From positions 1-64,000 of the forward strand of contig JAKQIT010000048.1 of the NCBI GenBank assembly GCA_029556915.1: a stretch of DNA of 64,000 nucleotides, read 5' to 3'. Under the pieces are notes generated by a model. It was not told where the DNA came from. It made no database searches and saw only the letters and a list, made by a program, of their open reading frames with translations. Source of the stretch: Pseudomonadota bacterium (GTDB lineage Bacteria; Pseudomonadota; Gammaproteobacteria; Burkholderiales; Methylophilaceae). The translations under genes were made by a program, and so were the position numbers. Of the stretch, positions 36,049 to 44,259 are shown piece by piece. Every line of letters starts with the position of its first letter. Within the stretch, counting starts at the first letter, position 1.

Positions 36049-36270
36049 TCACAAGAATCTTGGGAGCTCTACACGCTCTTCCTCAAATTTTTTAATACGT
36101 TCTGCGCGTTCCACGTCTGTGAGGGTGTTCCAGATTTCTAACGCTTTGCGATTATGCTCATCGATTGCGGCCCATTGTTTTCGGAAATATTCGTCTGCGT
36201 TACCTTGCCCAAAATACGACATTGAAAATACGGTAATAGTGCCATCAACATTCATTTCCCGTCTACTCAT
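36049..36270 (-). CDS. Small hypothetical protein, 73 aa
   Basis: 73 residues from ATG (SRREMNVDGTITVFSMSYFGQGNADEYF). It is hydrophilic and rich in charged helices (DEHNRKALEIWNTLTDVERAERIKKFEEERVE). It lies at the downstream end of the minus-strand cassette, 75 bases after the exonuclease at 36346. I recognise no family. It may be a regulator or a fragment. Confidence 0.55.
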   Translation of the reverse strand: MSRREMNVDGTITVFSMSYFGQGNADEYFRKQWAAIDEHNRKALEIWNTLTDVERAERIKKFEEERVELPRFL

Positions 36271-36345
36271 AGAAAACCTTTCTAATTTATTTTGAAATGA
36301 GCAATGAATTTTGCTCTATCCATGTTTTTAAAACCGTTAATCATA

Positions 36346-36879
36346 TTAAAACCTTCTGCTTGTCGCCCTTTGAAACCCGTATCTATTAGCAATTGCATCA
36401 TCCAGTGCATGATGACGTCGCAATGGGGGCTGGAGGCTCTTAAATGCATCCTCTACGCCAGCTTTGAATCTAGTAGCCAGAGTTGAGTAGCGGAAACTTA
36501 ATGCAATTGGTTTGCGAACGAGATTGGTTGGCCACCCCCAGTTATCAAACATATGTTGCACATGCGGCCAGTCAAATAAAGGTGCATCAGTCCACATTTT
36601 GACGTTAGGTAGATTTTTCCCATCGTTAAAACTCTCAATATACTGGCACAGTTGCTTAGCGAGCACACGATAAGGCATCGAATGCTCGCCGCCTTCTAAT
36701 AATGGTAAGACAACAGCATGCACAAATTCAGAGCAAGCTTCAATGTGAAAGTTGGTGTTTTCTGCATAAAATTTACGTCCATCGTCACTTATGCAACCAA
36801 TCGAGATGAGTTCATTAGGCTCTGGATCAAAACCCTCTTGAAATTTAGTAAACTCACAGTCAAAGAATATGTTAATCAC
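36346..36879 (-). CDS. DEDDh 3'-5' exoribonuclease, Rv2179c-like (B)
   Basis: 177 residues. The start is GTG, coding INIFFDCEFTKF. The preceding gene's stop lies inside it, so they overlap by eight bases (GTGATTAA). Catalytic residues in order: Asp and Glu of FFDCEF, ISIGCISDDG, TDAPLFDW (third acid) and RRHHALDDAIA (His and final Asp). This is the DEDDh exonuclease fold of Rv2179c-type RNases. Two decayed copies of it occur near the HU genes at 925-1096 and 4218-4262. It is the downstream-most enzyme of the cassette. Confidence 0.88.
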   Translation of the reverse strand: MINIFFDCEFTKFQEGFDPEPNELISIGCISDDGRKFYAENTNFHIEACSEFVHAVVLPLLEGGEHSMPYRVLAKQLCQYIESFNDGKNLPNVKMWTDAPLFDWPHVQHMFDNWGWPTNLVRKPIALSFRYSTLATRFKAGVEDAFKSLQPPLRRHHALDDAIANRYGFQRATSRRF

Positions 36880-37360
36880 CGATCACACCTTTTGCAGCAG
36901 CTGCCAAAGCTCTAGCATCCCATAGCGCATGGTGCCTAATTGCCAACGGTTGATATTCAAAGTAGTTTTCAATACGGCCAGCAGTACTATAGTTATTAAC
37001 GTTTAATGGTTTCTTATTAAGGCTTTCAGGCCAATTGTCATGCTTTACTAACAATTCATATATCAATGGAAAATCATAGCTTGGTGCATCACTTGCTAGT
37101 TGCACTGGTTCACCCAAATTTTGTAGCCAGTTTTTAAGTTGCTTAGCTGCTACGGCAATTTTTACACCATATTTGGCTTCATCTAAATGTGGCAATACTG
37201 CCTCATGAACAAAGTTTGAACACTCTTTGATTTCATAATTGTCAGTTAACTCAAAATAGAGTTCTTGGCCGCGCTCTGTCACAAAGCCTGCTGAGATCAA
37301 TTTAATGTCAGTTTCGATGCCTAATAAATCCGTAAATTCTGTATCAAAGTAAACTTTCAT
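36872..37360 (-). CDS. DEDDh 3'-5' exoribonuclease, Rv2179c-like (A)
   Basis: 162 residues. The start chosen is MKVYFDTEFTDLL, because its ATG overlaps the HAD stop by four bases. The same start is used by its paralogue at 1103-1579. Catalytic residues as in the family: YFDTEF, DAPSYDFPLIYELL, IRHHALWDARALAAA. It resembles its neighbour B and differs from the copy-1 paralogue at scattered positions. Predicted to trim RNA 3' ends. Encoded with the HAD phosphatases. Confidence 0.9.
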   Translation of the reverse strand: MKVYFDTEFTDLLGIETDIKLISAGFVTERGQELYFELTDNYEIKECSNFVHEAVLPHLDEAKYGVKIAVAAKQLKNWLQNLGEPVQLASDAPSYDFPLIYELLVKHDNWPESLNKKPLNVNNYSTAGRIENYFEYQPLAIRHHALWDARALAAAAKGVIGD

Positions 37361-37860
37361 TCGTATTGAATCTCCATTAATTTGGTATTTAAATCTGCAA
37401 TGGTCTCTTCGCAGTTGAGACCATTGGCTTGTTCGGTAAGCACTAATAAATGTCGATGACTTTCGGGCCATAGATGGACCTCATCACCAGAATGTAAATC
37501 ATCAATCGCTAACCAGCGCTTCACTCCGTTACGTCGCACATGCCACGCGATTTGCTCATATCGGCTCATGTGGTTAAATGGATCTTGACCGCCATGACGC
37601 ATTTGTTTATGCCAAGTCGCACCTATCACTTGCTCCTTTAATTTTGCAGGCATTTTTTTTAGTGTGCGGTTATAACCTAATGCGCGTACCCAACTAGTGC
37701 TCAACACAATTTTGACCTCAGGATAAGGAGCTAATGCTTCTTCTAGTATCGGAGCGTGCATAAATAGCTCACCATAGGCTTTCAACTGCAATGGTTGATT
37801 CGGAATTGCATAGACTGCATTTGGATGTAAAACCCCATCAAAATCTAAAAATATAATCAT
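37357..37860 (-). CDS. HAD-family phosphatase of RNA-repair type (1)
   Basis: 167 residues: N-terminal FLDFDGVLHPNAVY (motif I, D-x-D), VLSTSWVRALGYNRTL (motif II, S/T-W), RWLAIDDLHSG (motif III/IV acid pair) and HLLVLTEQANGL. This pattern is the HAD group named for its occurrence in 'Swiss army knife' RNA-repair proteins, where it may remove terminal phosphates. It is related to the neighbour at 37903 (tandem duplication) and to the pseudogene at 1576-1800. Confidence 0.88.
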   Translation of the reverse strand: MIIFLDFDGVLHPNAVYAIPNQPLQLKAYGELFMHAPILEEALAPYPEVKIVLSTSWVRALGYNRTLKKMPAKLKEQVIGATWHKQMRHGGQDPFNHMSRYEQIAWHVRRNGVKRWLAIDDLHSGDEVHLWPESHRHLLVLTEQANGLNCEETIADLNTKLMEIQYE

Positions 37861-37902
37861 CTTAAAAGTTGTCCAAGTATTACTTGCTCAAAATCACCAT
37901 AT

Positions 37903-38418
37903 TTAAAGCTGACTTTGACGATATAACTCCATTAATTTAGTTTGAATCTCTCTTTGCGTTTCTAAGCAGCCTAAGCCTTTTGATTGTTCAGTCAGTACTA
38001 ATAAATGCCTATGACTCTCTGGCCATTTATTGACCTCATACCCGGAAAACAAATCATCAATTGCGAGCCATTGTTTAATATCATTGTTGCTGGCATGCCA
38101 CTCAATTTGCTCAAATCGACTGATGCTACTGCCATATGGATCTTGATACATTTGCTTCGTTTGGGTATGCAATGTTGCACCTATCACCCTTGCTTGCAGT
38201 TTGTTTGGCAACTTGTAAAGAGTATTTTCATAACCAGCTATTCGCACCCAATTGGTAGATAACACGATCTTAAGTTCTGGGTACGGCTCAATTAGTTTTT
38301 CCAATATTGGGGTATGCATCAATAACGAACCTTCCCCAATAAATTTATGCTCAAGATTGGCAGTTGTGTAGACTGCATCCTGGTGTAAAACCCCATCAAA
38401 ATCCAAATAAATGATCAA
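37903..38418 (-). CDS. HAD-family phosphatase of RNA-repair type (2)
   Basis: 171 residues: YLDFDGVLHQDAVYT, VLSTNWVRIAGYENTL, QWLAIDDLFSGYEV and HLLVLTEQSKGL. All catalytic acids are present (DFDG and IDD). It is a tandem paralogue of the gene at 37357, with which it shares HRHLLVLTEQ. The short gap of 42 bases suggests the same transcript. A copy was duplicated with the cassette, and the decayed HAD at 1576-1800 shares LAIDDLFSGY with it. Confidence 0.88.
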   Translation of the reverse strand: MIIYLDFDGVLHQDAVYTTANLEHKFIGEGSLLMHTPILEKLIEPYPELKIVLSTNWVRIAGYENTLYKLPNKLQARVIGATLHTQTKQMYQDPYGSSISRFEQIEWHASNNDIKQWLAIDDLFSGYEVNKWPESHRHLLVLTEQSKGLGCLETQREIQTKLMELYRQSQL

Positions 38419-38494
38419 ACAAAATTTCCTTCATAATTTTTCCAACGTACTTTTGGTAAGTGGACTTAACAACATTGGCTATCTATTTCTGTAT

Positions 38495-40024
38495 TCATTT
38501 ATCTTGAGATCTTATATCTTGAACACGTAGATCTAATCCTTGATCAAATACCCATATAATATTTTGCATATCCTTAACCAGTCTGCCTGCCCATCTTTTT
38601 GGTTGCTCATTAAAGCCATCATCAGGATTTTCCAGACTACTTTTTTCAGGCATGTAAAAATTGGTGTTTACTTTTAAGTTAACCATTACACTCTTAGCTC
38701 TTAAGCATTGATGGCGTAAGTTCTGTTCTATAAGGTTTAAATCTATGGCATTCCGATTGTTGTTATCTTTTTGATAATTTCCACTTTTTAATGCGGCTTT
38801 GAAATAAGCCAAAACATCTCCCACCAATCTATTGAACTCATTACCTTTACTTGCGATATGATTGCCCGCCAACTTAACAATAACCTCATCTTTCCGCATC
38901 AGATAAGCTTTATGAGCTAAGACTTCTTCCAATATAAGCGGCAACGCTTCAAGCATTTTTCTTGATTTTTTGATAACTAACTCTGGCAACATCGTATCCA
39001 TATCAAGCACCAAATTACGTTCGAACTCATGGTTATCTCCACGTTCAGGGTTACGCATATAGGCTTTTTCACTTCGCTCCATATCTTCTTTTGATACTGG
39101 ATAGCCCCAAAATCCAAGCGCATTAGCTTCTTTTTGTGATAAAGGCTTTCGATGGTAACCACGCGGATTACAGCTAACTACCGTTCCATTTATCGCATAC
39201 TGCACGCGAGCGTGAGTATGACCGTGTAGCCAAAGTTCGACACCTGAACCTTTCCATGACTTATGCCCGAATAAACCTTCCAAATCAGAAGCATAGGCAG
39301 CTACCCGTTTATATCCGTAATCTTCATTTCGGCTTGAACTCCAACTTTGCTGATTCAGCGCGTGATTATCAATCATGCCAGCCTCTTTTAATGACTGATA
39401 ACTCGGCGCATGATGCGTCACAATCACTGTTCTATGTGAGCACTCTTCGTTAAGCTTGTCTTCCAGCCAACTACGGCTTTCGATATGCATGTCATAAGCT
39501 ACAAGCGGATTAAACTTAACTTCATTGAGGCAAATCACAGTAAATATTTCTTGGTACCTTATTTCGTTTTCTGGGGTCCACCACGCTTTAGCCTTGATAT
39601 ATCTGTAATCATTCATCCACACAGTCGCATGGTACATAAGCTCCTGTTGTGGATTGTGATTACGAGACAAAACGACTGGGTGATTTTCGCAGTGAGCTTC
39701 GCCATAATCTGTCCACAAAGTGCAACCAAGAAAGCGTACAGTTTCACCATTGATGGTTAAATTCGCCTCGTCATTTTCTAAAAAGTGTACGTTAGAATCT
39801 TTAGCTGCTAAACGCATTGCTTTAATGTTTTCAAATATATCGCCACCCCAATGTTCATGGTTACCGGCTACATAAATGACAGGTTTAAGTATTGTCTTTG
39901 CCCACTCTATGCCAGCGATGCCCACGCCAATATCTCCAGCGAGTACTACGACGTCTTCACCTTGATCTTCCCAAGTAAATGGACCTGTCTCTAAATGTAA
40001 ATCTGAAAGTTGACGAATTTTCAT
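38495..40024 (-). CDS. Calcineurin-like phosphoesterase with long C-terminal extension
   Basis: 509 residues. The first 280 form a metallophosphoesterase: LSDLHLETG, LAGDIGVGI, YVAGNHEHW, VTHHAPSY and LHGHTHARVQ, the complete dimetal set. Residues about 310-509 are an unusual helical extension (KKSRKMLEALPLILEEVLAHK, GDVLAYFKAAL, KRWAGRLVKDMQN). I do not recognise it. The extension may bind RNA or a partner. It is upstream of the HAD pair, with a 76-base gap. Confidence 0.85.
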   Translation of the reverse strand: MKIRQLSDLHLETGPFTWEDQGEDVVVLAGDIGVGIAGIEWAKTILKPVIYVAGNHEHWGGDIFENIKAMRLAAKDSNVHFLENDEANLTINGETVRFLGCTLWTDYGEAHCENHPVVLSRNHNPQQELMYHATVWMNDYRYIKAKAWWTPENEIRYQEIFTVICLNEVKFNPLVAYDMHIESRSWLEDKLNEECSHRTVIVTHHAPSYQSLKEAGMIDNHALNQQSWSSSRNEDYGYKRVAAYASDLEGLFGHKSWKGSGVELWLHGHTHARVQYAINGTVVSCNPRGYHRKPLSQKEANALGFWGYPVSKEDMERSEKAYMRNPERGDNHEFERNLVLDMDTMLPELVIKKSRKMLEALPLILEEVLAHKAYLMRKDEVIVKLAGNHIASKGNEFNRLVGDVLAYFKAALKSGNYQKDNNNRNAIDLNLIEQNLRHQCLRAKSVMVNLKVNTNFYMPEKSSLENPDDGFNEQPKRWAGRLVKDMQNIIWVFDQGLDLRVQDIRSQDK

Positions 40025-40028
40025 TGGC

Positions 40029-40445
40029 TTATTCTTTTCTTAATTGATGGGCTTCTGTTAGCAATGCGTAAACATGCTTGTTATAACGATCGTATTCATG
40101 ATTGAACGGCAGCTGGTAAGTCGTAGCGATCCATTTCACGACTGCGGCACTTCGACTAATCCCAGCGCGACAATGCACCATAATGCCCTCCACTTGTGGT
40201 GCGAGTGTATGCACGAAATTGACTATCTCAAGTGCGTGTTGAGGGGTCATTAATACATATGGCTCTTCCTCAATTTCAACTTCGATGTCATGAAAATCGC
40301 TTCTATGCACCGAGTGCCAGCCTGACAATAGCTTAGCTTCACCAAAAGCTGAGTCAGGTTCTGAAATGCTAATCATTCCCCAGTTACACCAGCCAGGTGT
40401 GGTTTCTGCGGTAGCTCTGCCGACAAACATTACTTTTTTAATCAT
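40029..40445 (-). CDS. CX5R protein-tyrosine / dual-specificity-like phosphatase
   Basis: 138 residues. Active site VHCRAGISRSAAV (H-C-x5-R-S) near residue 97. An upstream Asp in the loop SDFHDIEVE might act as general acid. PTP-fold helices follow. The family includes phosphatases of proteins and of RNA 5' triphosphates, so in this context it could act on RNA 5' ends. Its start overlaps the upstream HAD stop by eight bases (ATGATTAA), and the next gene begins four bases after its stop. Confidence 0.85.
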   Translation of the reverse strand: MIKKVMFVGRATAETTPGWCNWGMISISEPDSAFGEAKLLSGWHSVHRSDFHDIEVEIEEEPYVLMTPQHALEIVNFVHTLAPQVEGIMVHCRAGISRSAAVVKWIATTYQLPFNHEYDRYNKHVYALLTEAHQLRKE

Positions 40446-40911
40446 AATGAATCCTCGTTGTTAATTCGTTAATTACCTTTACATCAATACCAATAGCACG
40501 GTCACAAATGATTAGTTGCTCAAAGTTGGGTGGGAACTCATCAACTGCATCATCGAGCGCTAGCCATTTACCCGTGTATTGCTGTTGATCAATCCAAGCC
40601 ATGATTTCAGCATGTCTCCAAAACTCTGGTGCTGGTTCAAAAGGCAAAATGGGGCATTTATCAATAATGCGACTGCGCAAATCGGCAGAAAAGAAATGCT
40701 GCAACATCGCTAAATTCATGCAATCACGCCAGCTCGAACTAATCACGACGTTGACTTTTGGATTAGCCCGTAACCAAGCTTCTAGCTGCGGTAGTCTGGA
40801 AAAGTCTTTTTTGCTACCTGACCTCATTCCAACAGGATGTACAACACCATCGAAATCCAGAAATAAAATGATATTTTTGTTATCTTGTTCAATATTATTT
40901 TTTAATTGCAT
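40438..40911 (-). CDS. HAD-family phosphatase of RNA-repair type (3)
   Basis: 157 residues: LFLDFDGVVHPVGM (motif I), VISSSWRDCM (motif II), GKWLALDDAVDEF (motif III/IV). More distant from the two tandem HAD proteins at 37-38 kb, so an independent family member. A region PPNFEQLIICDRAIG and a short N-terminal extension (KNNIEQDNKN) differ. Coupled translationally with the PTP gene. Confidence 0.87.
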   Translation of the reverse strand: MQLKNNIEQDNKNIILFLDFDGVVHPVGMRSGSKKDFSRLPQLEAWLRANPKVNVVISSSWRDCMNLAMLQHFFSADLRSRIIDKCPILPFEPAPEFWRHAEIMAWIDQQQYTGKWLALDDAVDEFPPNFEQLIICDRAIGIDVKVINELTTRIHYD

Positions 40912-40969
40912 GATTTTCCGATCTATCTTTCTTCAATTTGCATATTGCCTTTTGCACATACAACACACA

Positions 40970-41722
40970 TTATTTATCTACCCGATATTGCCGATGCATA
41001 CGCTGCTCATCAAAGCAACCGGCTGAAATCATGCCGCCATACATATCACTAACCCCCTGAAAACCGACTCCATGCGCACTAAATCCAAGGGTGGCTTCGT
41101 GCGCAGCATAATTGAGTCGGTCATGATGATGGCCATGAAAGCAATATTTTGCTTTCATGCTTTGCGCTAATACATCAATCGCTTTAAAGCCGTGCGGATG
41201 GCAACTTGGCGCCTCATGGGTCACTAAAATATCCACCTCCTGACCATATAGATTTAACCAATCTTCATAAAAAATAGTTGTCTTATGTTTGAGCATTTGT
41301 AAATCAGCTTTTTGCTGGTTGATCTTGTGATAAGCCACTTCAGTTTTTAAATGTTTAGCTAGGTCATCATAATTCTCGTGATGAGGTTTAGCCTCGACAG
41401 GATCGGGCCACCAGATTTTCTCTCTAAAAATCCCCCCTAAGCCAGCAACTCTTATGCCATTAATTTCTACTACACGCCCGTGTAAGTTACGATCTGATAA
41501 CGCAGAATTAAACAGGTTGTCATAATCTTTTTGAGAGTCGGTATCATGATTGCCTGGGATAAAGTAAACTTCAGTCATTTCCATCACTTCCGCCAACTCA
41601 TGCTCCAATGGCCGTTGCGCTTGCAAGTCTCCTAAAAAAATGACTGCACAAGGCTGCTCAGCCTCAACTACAGGCAGCACATGTTCAAAATAACCGTGCA
41701 CATCGCCAAACATTAAAATCAT
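40970..41722 (-). CDS. Calcineurin-like metallophosphoesterase (2)
   Basis: 250 residues: MFGDVHGYF (first D-x-H), FLGDLQAQ, IPGNHDTDS, VTHEAPSCHPHG and FHGHHHDRLN. All five motif blocks are present. It resembles small Icc/phage-type phosphodiesterases and may act on a cyclic nucleotide or on RNA 2',3'-cyclic phosphates. It lies one base after the AAA+ gene, tightly coupled. Confidence 0.88.
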   Translation of the reverse strand: MILMFGDVHGYFEHVLPVVEAEQPCAVIFLGDLQAQRPLEHELAEVMEMTEVYFIPGNHDTDSQKDYDNLFNSALSDRNLHGRVVEINGIRVAGLGGIFREKIWWPDPVEAKPHHENYDDLAKHLKTEVAYHKINQQKADLQMLKHKTTIFYEDWLNLYGQEVDILVTHEAPSCHPHGFKAIDVLAQSMKAKYCFHGHHHDRLNYAAHEATLGFSAHGVGFQGVSDMYGGMISAGCFDEQRMHRQYRVDK

Positions 41723-41723
41723 C

Positions 41724-43163
41724 TTAATTCCTCATCAAAGATTTGCTGTCTTCAACCATCTTTTTCTCAACAATACTGCGTACAATTCGATTGATCTCAC
41801 GCGGACCATTGCAACGTGCAATCACGTCAAAATCATCGCCATTCAATGCTGGCAATAGCCGGCGATCAATGTCTACTTCTTTAGCAAACAAATCCATCGC
41901 ACCTTTTACTAATGTGTTGACATACTCAGGTCCTGGTTCTTTTACTACCACTACAGTAAATCGTTCTAGTAACGCTTTAGGTAATGTCCCGATTTCATTC
42001 ACTGTAGCAACCCACGACACCCAGCTTAAATCGCATGCTACACAGAGACATTCGTCCAAAAATACTTTTGCGGTGGCTGGCTCAAGCAACTGTAATAAGA
42101 TGTCCCATAACCGCCCATTTTTATTATCACTACTGGCTTTTTCTAACTCATCAACCAGAAACAATGGATTAGCAATACCTTCTATGGCCATGGCTTGAAT
42201 GACACCACTTGGGCGAGCTGACGACCAACCTCTCGGTGTTCCTCGCAAGTACATGCTGTCATTCGATCCTCCCGCCATAACACCGCGAAATGGCACTTGA
42301 ATCAACTCACTCAATCTTTTCACATAACTCGTTTTACCTACTCCTGGCGGACCCGCTAACAACAATGGCCTTAATTTAAATGCTGGCGTCATACTCAGTT
42401 GTCGTACAACTAACTGTCGATAAATATTCTCAGTTACGTCAGCAAACCATGGAAACTCGATATCTAAAGTAGCTCTTGTCACATCTACGTTTAGTAGACC
42501 AACTAATGCTAGAGGCTGTTCGAGTTTTTTGTATACGCCAGCCTTAAAGTCTCCATCTTCGGGAATTTTTTGATGAATAATATTCAGCGTATAACGTGAG
42601 TGATTGCTCCTAAACTTTAACTTACTGAGTAGATCACTAATCGTAAAAATGTTTGGATGCTTTCTAAACTGATTAAGCTCAATCAATTCTGATACCAACT
42701 CTAAACCCTCATTTGATCTGTCATATTCAAGTAATAGCAGAGCAGAAATCGCAGCGGCATGCATATTCTCCAGGTTGGATTGTTTTTCCATTACAACCTT
42801 AGCAACGAGCTCCTTTGCAAACTCAATAGCCTTTAATGATTTCATCCGATCAGAATTAGTCCAAAGATACAATTGCGCTAACCTTAATTTAGAGCGTAAA
42901 GATCCTAAGTGGCTAGCGTATTCATGCCATTTCAAGGCATCGGGGACCGAAGTGCCACTGGGTATAAAGCCACTCTCATATTTCTCAGCAATTTGTGTTG
43001 CACAGCATTCATCGCCCATTTTCGCACGGCGGTAAATTGCCAATATATCCAAGTGATCTGCTGGAACGTTTATGTCGCTTTCAGTTGGTGCTAATACAAG
43101 GATTGAGATTGCCTTCAACCATTCTGGCATTTCAGGACATGTATTGTTTGTAAGGTCATCCAT
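41724..43163 (-). CDS. AAA+ ATPase with N-terminal TPR/Sel1-like region
   Basis: The ATG at 43163 (DDLTNNTCPEMPEW) is chosen because GAGGAA lies five bases upstream. It overlaps the previous stop by eight bases (ATGGATGA). About 479 residues. N-terminal helical repeats (ALKWHEYASHLGSLRSKLRLAQLYL, SLKAIEFAKELVA) look Sel1/TPR-like. The ATPase part has Walker A LLLAGPPGVGKTSYV (residues about 270), Walker B ANPLFLVDELEKA and the arginine-finger-like LPKALLERF. It is closest to Lon/ClpX-type AAA+ modules, but has no protease domain. I infer a chaperone or remodeller for the cassette. Confidence 0.85.
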   Translation of the reverse strand: MDDLTNNTCPEMPEWLKAISILVLAPTESDINVPADHLDILAIYRRAKMGDECCATQIAEKYESGFIPSGTSVPDALKWHEYASHLGSLRSKLRLAQLYLWTNSDRMKSLKAIEFAKELVAKVVMEKQSNLENMHAAAISALLLLEYDRSNEGLELVSELIELNQFRKHPNIFTISDLLSKLKFRSNHSRYTLNIIHQKIPEDGDFKAGVYKKLEQPLALVGLLNVDVTRATLDIEFPWFADVTENIYRQLVVRQLSMTPAFKLRPLLLAGPPGVGKTSYVKRLSELIQVPFRGVMAGGSNDSMYLRGTPRGWSSARPSGVIQAMAIEGIANPLFLVDELEKASSDNKNGRLWDILLQLLEPATAKVFLDECLCVACDLSWVSWVATVNEIGTLPKALLERFTVVVVKEPGPEYVNTLVKGAMDLFAKEVDIDRRLLPALNGDDFDVIARCNGPREINRIVRSIVEKKMVEDSKSLMRN

Positions 43164-43539
43164 TAAATTCCTCATTTTTCTTTTGATGTATCCGTTCACA
43201 TGCTTGGCATTTCACATAATGCCAAGCATGGGTATATAACTTACCAGGTAGCCCGCAGTCCTCACAAGTAACTCGGCTTAGTACCTCTGCCCTTGCAATT
43301 ATCTTTCTAACGTCTTTAATCGTCGGGTTGCTTGCTTCCAGTGGTTTGAGAAAACCACTAAGATCAACATAAAACCTTAGCGCACCAAACTTTGCTTTTA
43401 CTTGTTGCACATTTGGCCAAGCATCTGGCTTAATCTCTACTTGCTCTGCCGCTGACTCAATGTCTGCACAGAGCTGATTGATGAGTTCGAACCATCCGTT
43501 ACCGCATTCAAATCCCCAAAACTGAAATCGCGGTTGCAT
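43156..43539 (-). CDS. Zinc-ribbon phage-like hypothetical protein
   Basis: 127 residues. The N-terminus has GFECGNGWFELINQLC and VQQVKAKFGALRFYVDLSG. The C-terminus carries a zinc ribbon, C-E-D-C and C-Q-A-C (TCEDCGLPGK, YVKCQACERI). Proteins with this layout occur in phages and prophages with no known function. Its gene overlaps the AAA+ start. Confidence 0.7.
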   Translation of the reverse strand: MQPRFQFWGFECGNGWFELINQLCADIESAAEQVEIKPDAWPNVQQVKAKFGALRFYVDLSGFLKPLEASNPTIKDVRKIIARAEVLSRVTCEDCGLPGKLYTHAWHYVKCQACERIHQKKNEEFNG

Positions 43540-43555
43540 TACTTCACTGCTTTTT

Positions 43556-43933
43556 CTAAACAGTTGGGGATAGGTTGTTACGTTCGCATTCTATTTTCAG
43601 CATGTTTTGGTCATAGTTGCCGTAAGCCGCCATTATTTTTCGGCTGACACCATATTCCTTTTTCAATATATTTGTTGCGTCATTAAACGCCATTCCTTGC
43701 TCCACCATGTCTTGCGTGATACTTGTCAGCGATGTACAAAACGGACTGACAATAGCGTTTATTGGTTTAACAATTAAACCTCGAGGTTTGCTAACTTCAC
43801 CGGTTAGAACATTTAACAAGCAAACACCAATCTCAATAATTTCAGAAATGAATACTTCCTTTTCTGCAGTTGTATCCCAGCAAGTAGCCTCTAAATCAAT
43901 CACCACAACTTCATCAAATCTCCAATTCCCCAT
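43556..43933 (-). pseudogene. DnaQ-like 3'-5' exonuclease, C-terminally truncated
   Basis: 125 residues: EVVVIDLEATCWD (Exo I, D-x-E), FISEIIEIGVCLLN, TSLTSITQDMVEQG and AAYGNYDQNMLKIECER (Exo II). It then stops where the Exo III motif (H-x-x-x-D) should follow 40-50 residues later. The missing end and the abrupt LSPTV finish suggest that a nonsense or frameshift event has removed the third catalytic motif. The reading frame is otherwise open. It may be inactive, or part of a split enzyme. Confidence 0.7.
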
Positions 43934-43938
43934 AATGT

Positions 43939-44259
43939 CTAATCCTTAATCTTCATCACTAATGTTGGTTCCCTTGGTTCAAAATCTCGTTCAACAATCT
44001 TTAGTTTGAACTGTGCTTTTTCAGCTACAACCAACTTGATCACAAATCCATTTACGTTGGTTATCAATGGTAATTTGCCTGCTATCTCCAACTCACGATT
44101 AATAGCTTCAACCGCAGAAAATCTAAGAAAATGTTTAATCAGATCTGTATCTATCCATTCAACATTTATCAATATAGAGCGCTTAATTAAGTCGACTTCA
44201 TAGCAAATTGGTAAATCACGTGCGTTATGCATCATGTGCTTTAAGAGAACCCTATTCAT
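43939..44259 (-). CDS. Hypothetical protein, 106 aa
   Basis: 106 residues starting MNRVLLKHMMHNARDLPI. Its second half (LRFSAVEAINRELEIAGKLPLI and KLVVAEKAQFKLKIVERDF) is helical and strand-rich. Its ATG follows the metallophosphoesterase stop directly (TAAATG). I recognise no family. Possible accessory subunit of the cassette. Confidence 0.6.
   Translation of the reverse strand: MNRVLLKHMMHNARDLPICYEVDLIKRSILINVEWIDTDLIKHFLRFSAVEAINRELEIAGKLPLITNVNGFVIKLVVAEKAQFKLKIVERDFEPREPTLVMKIKD

Noticed and set aside
36872-37471. Longer start for exonuclease A
   Set aside because: The extra 37 residues lie in the HAD gene in another frame. The paralogue at 1103-1579 begins at the same internal ATG.
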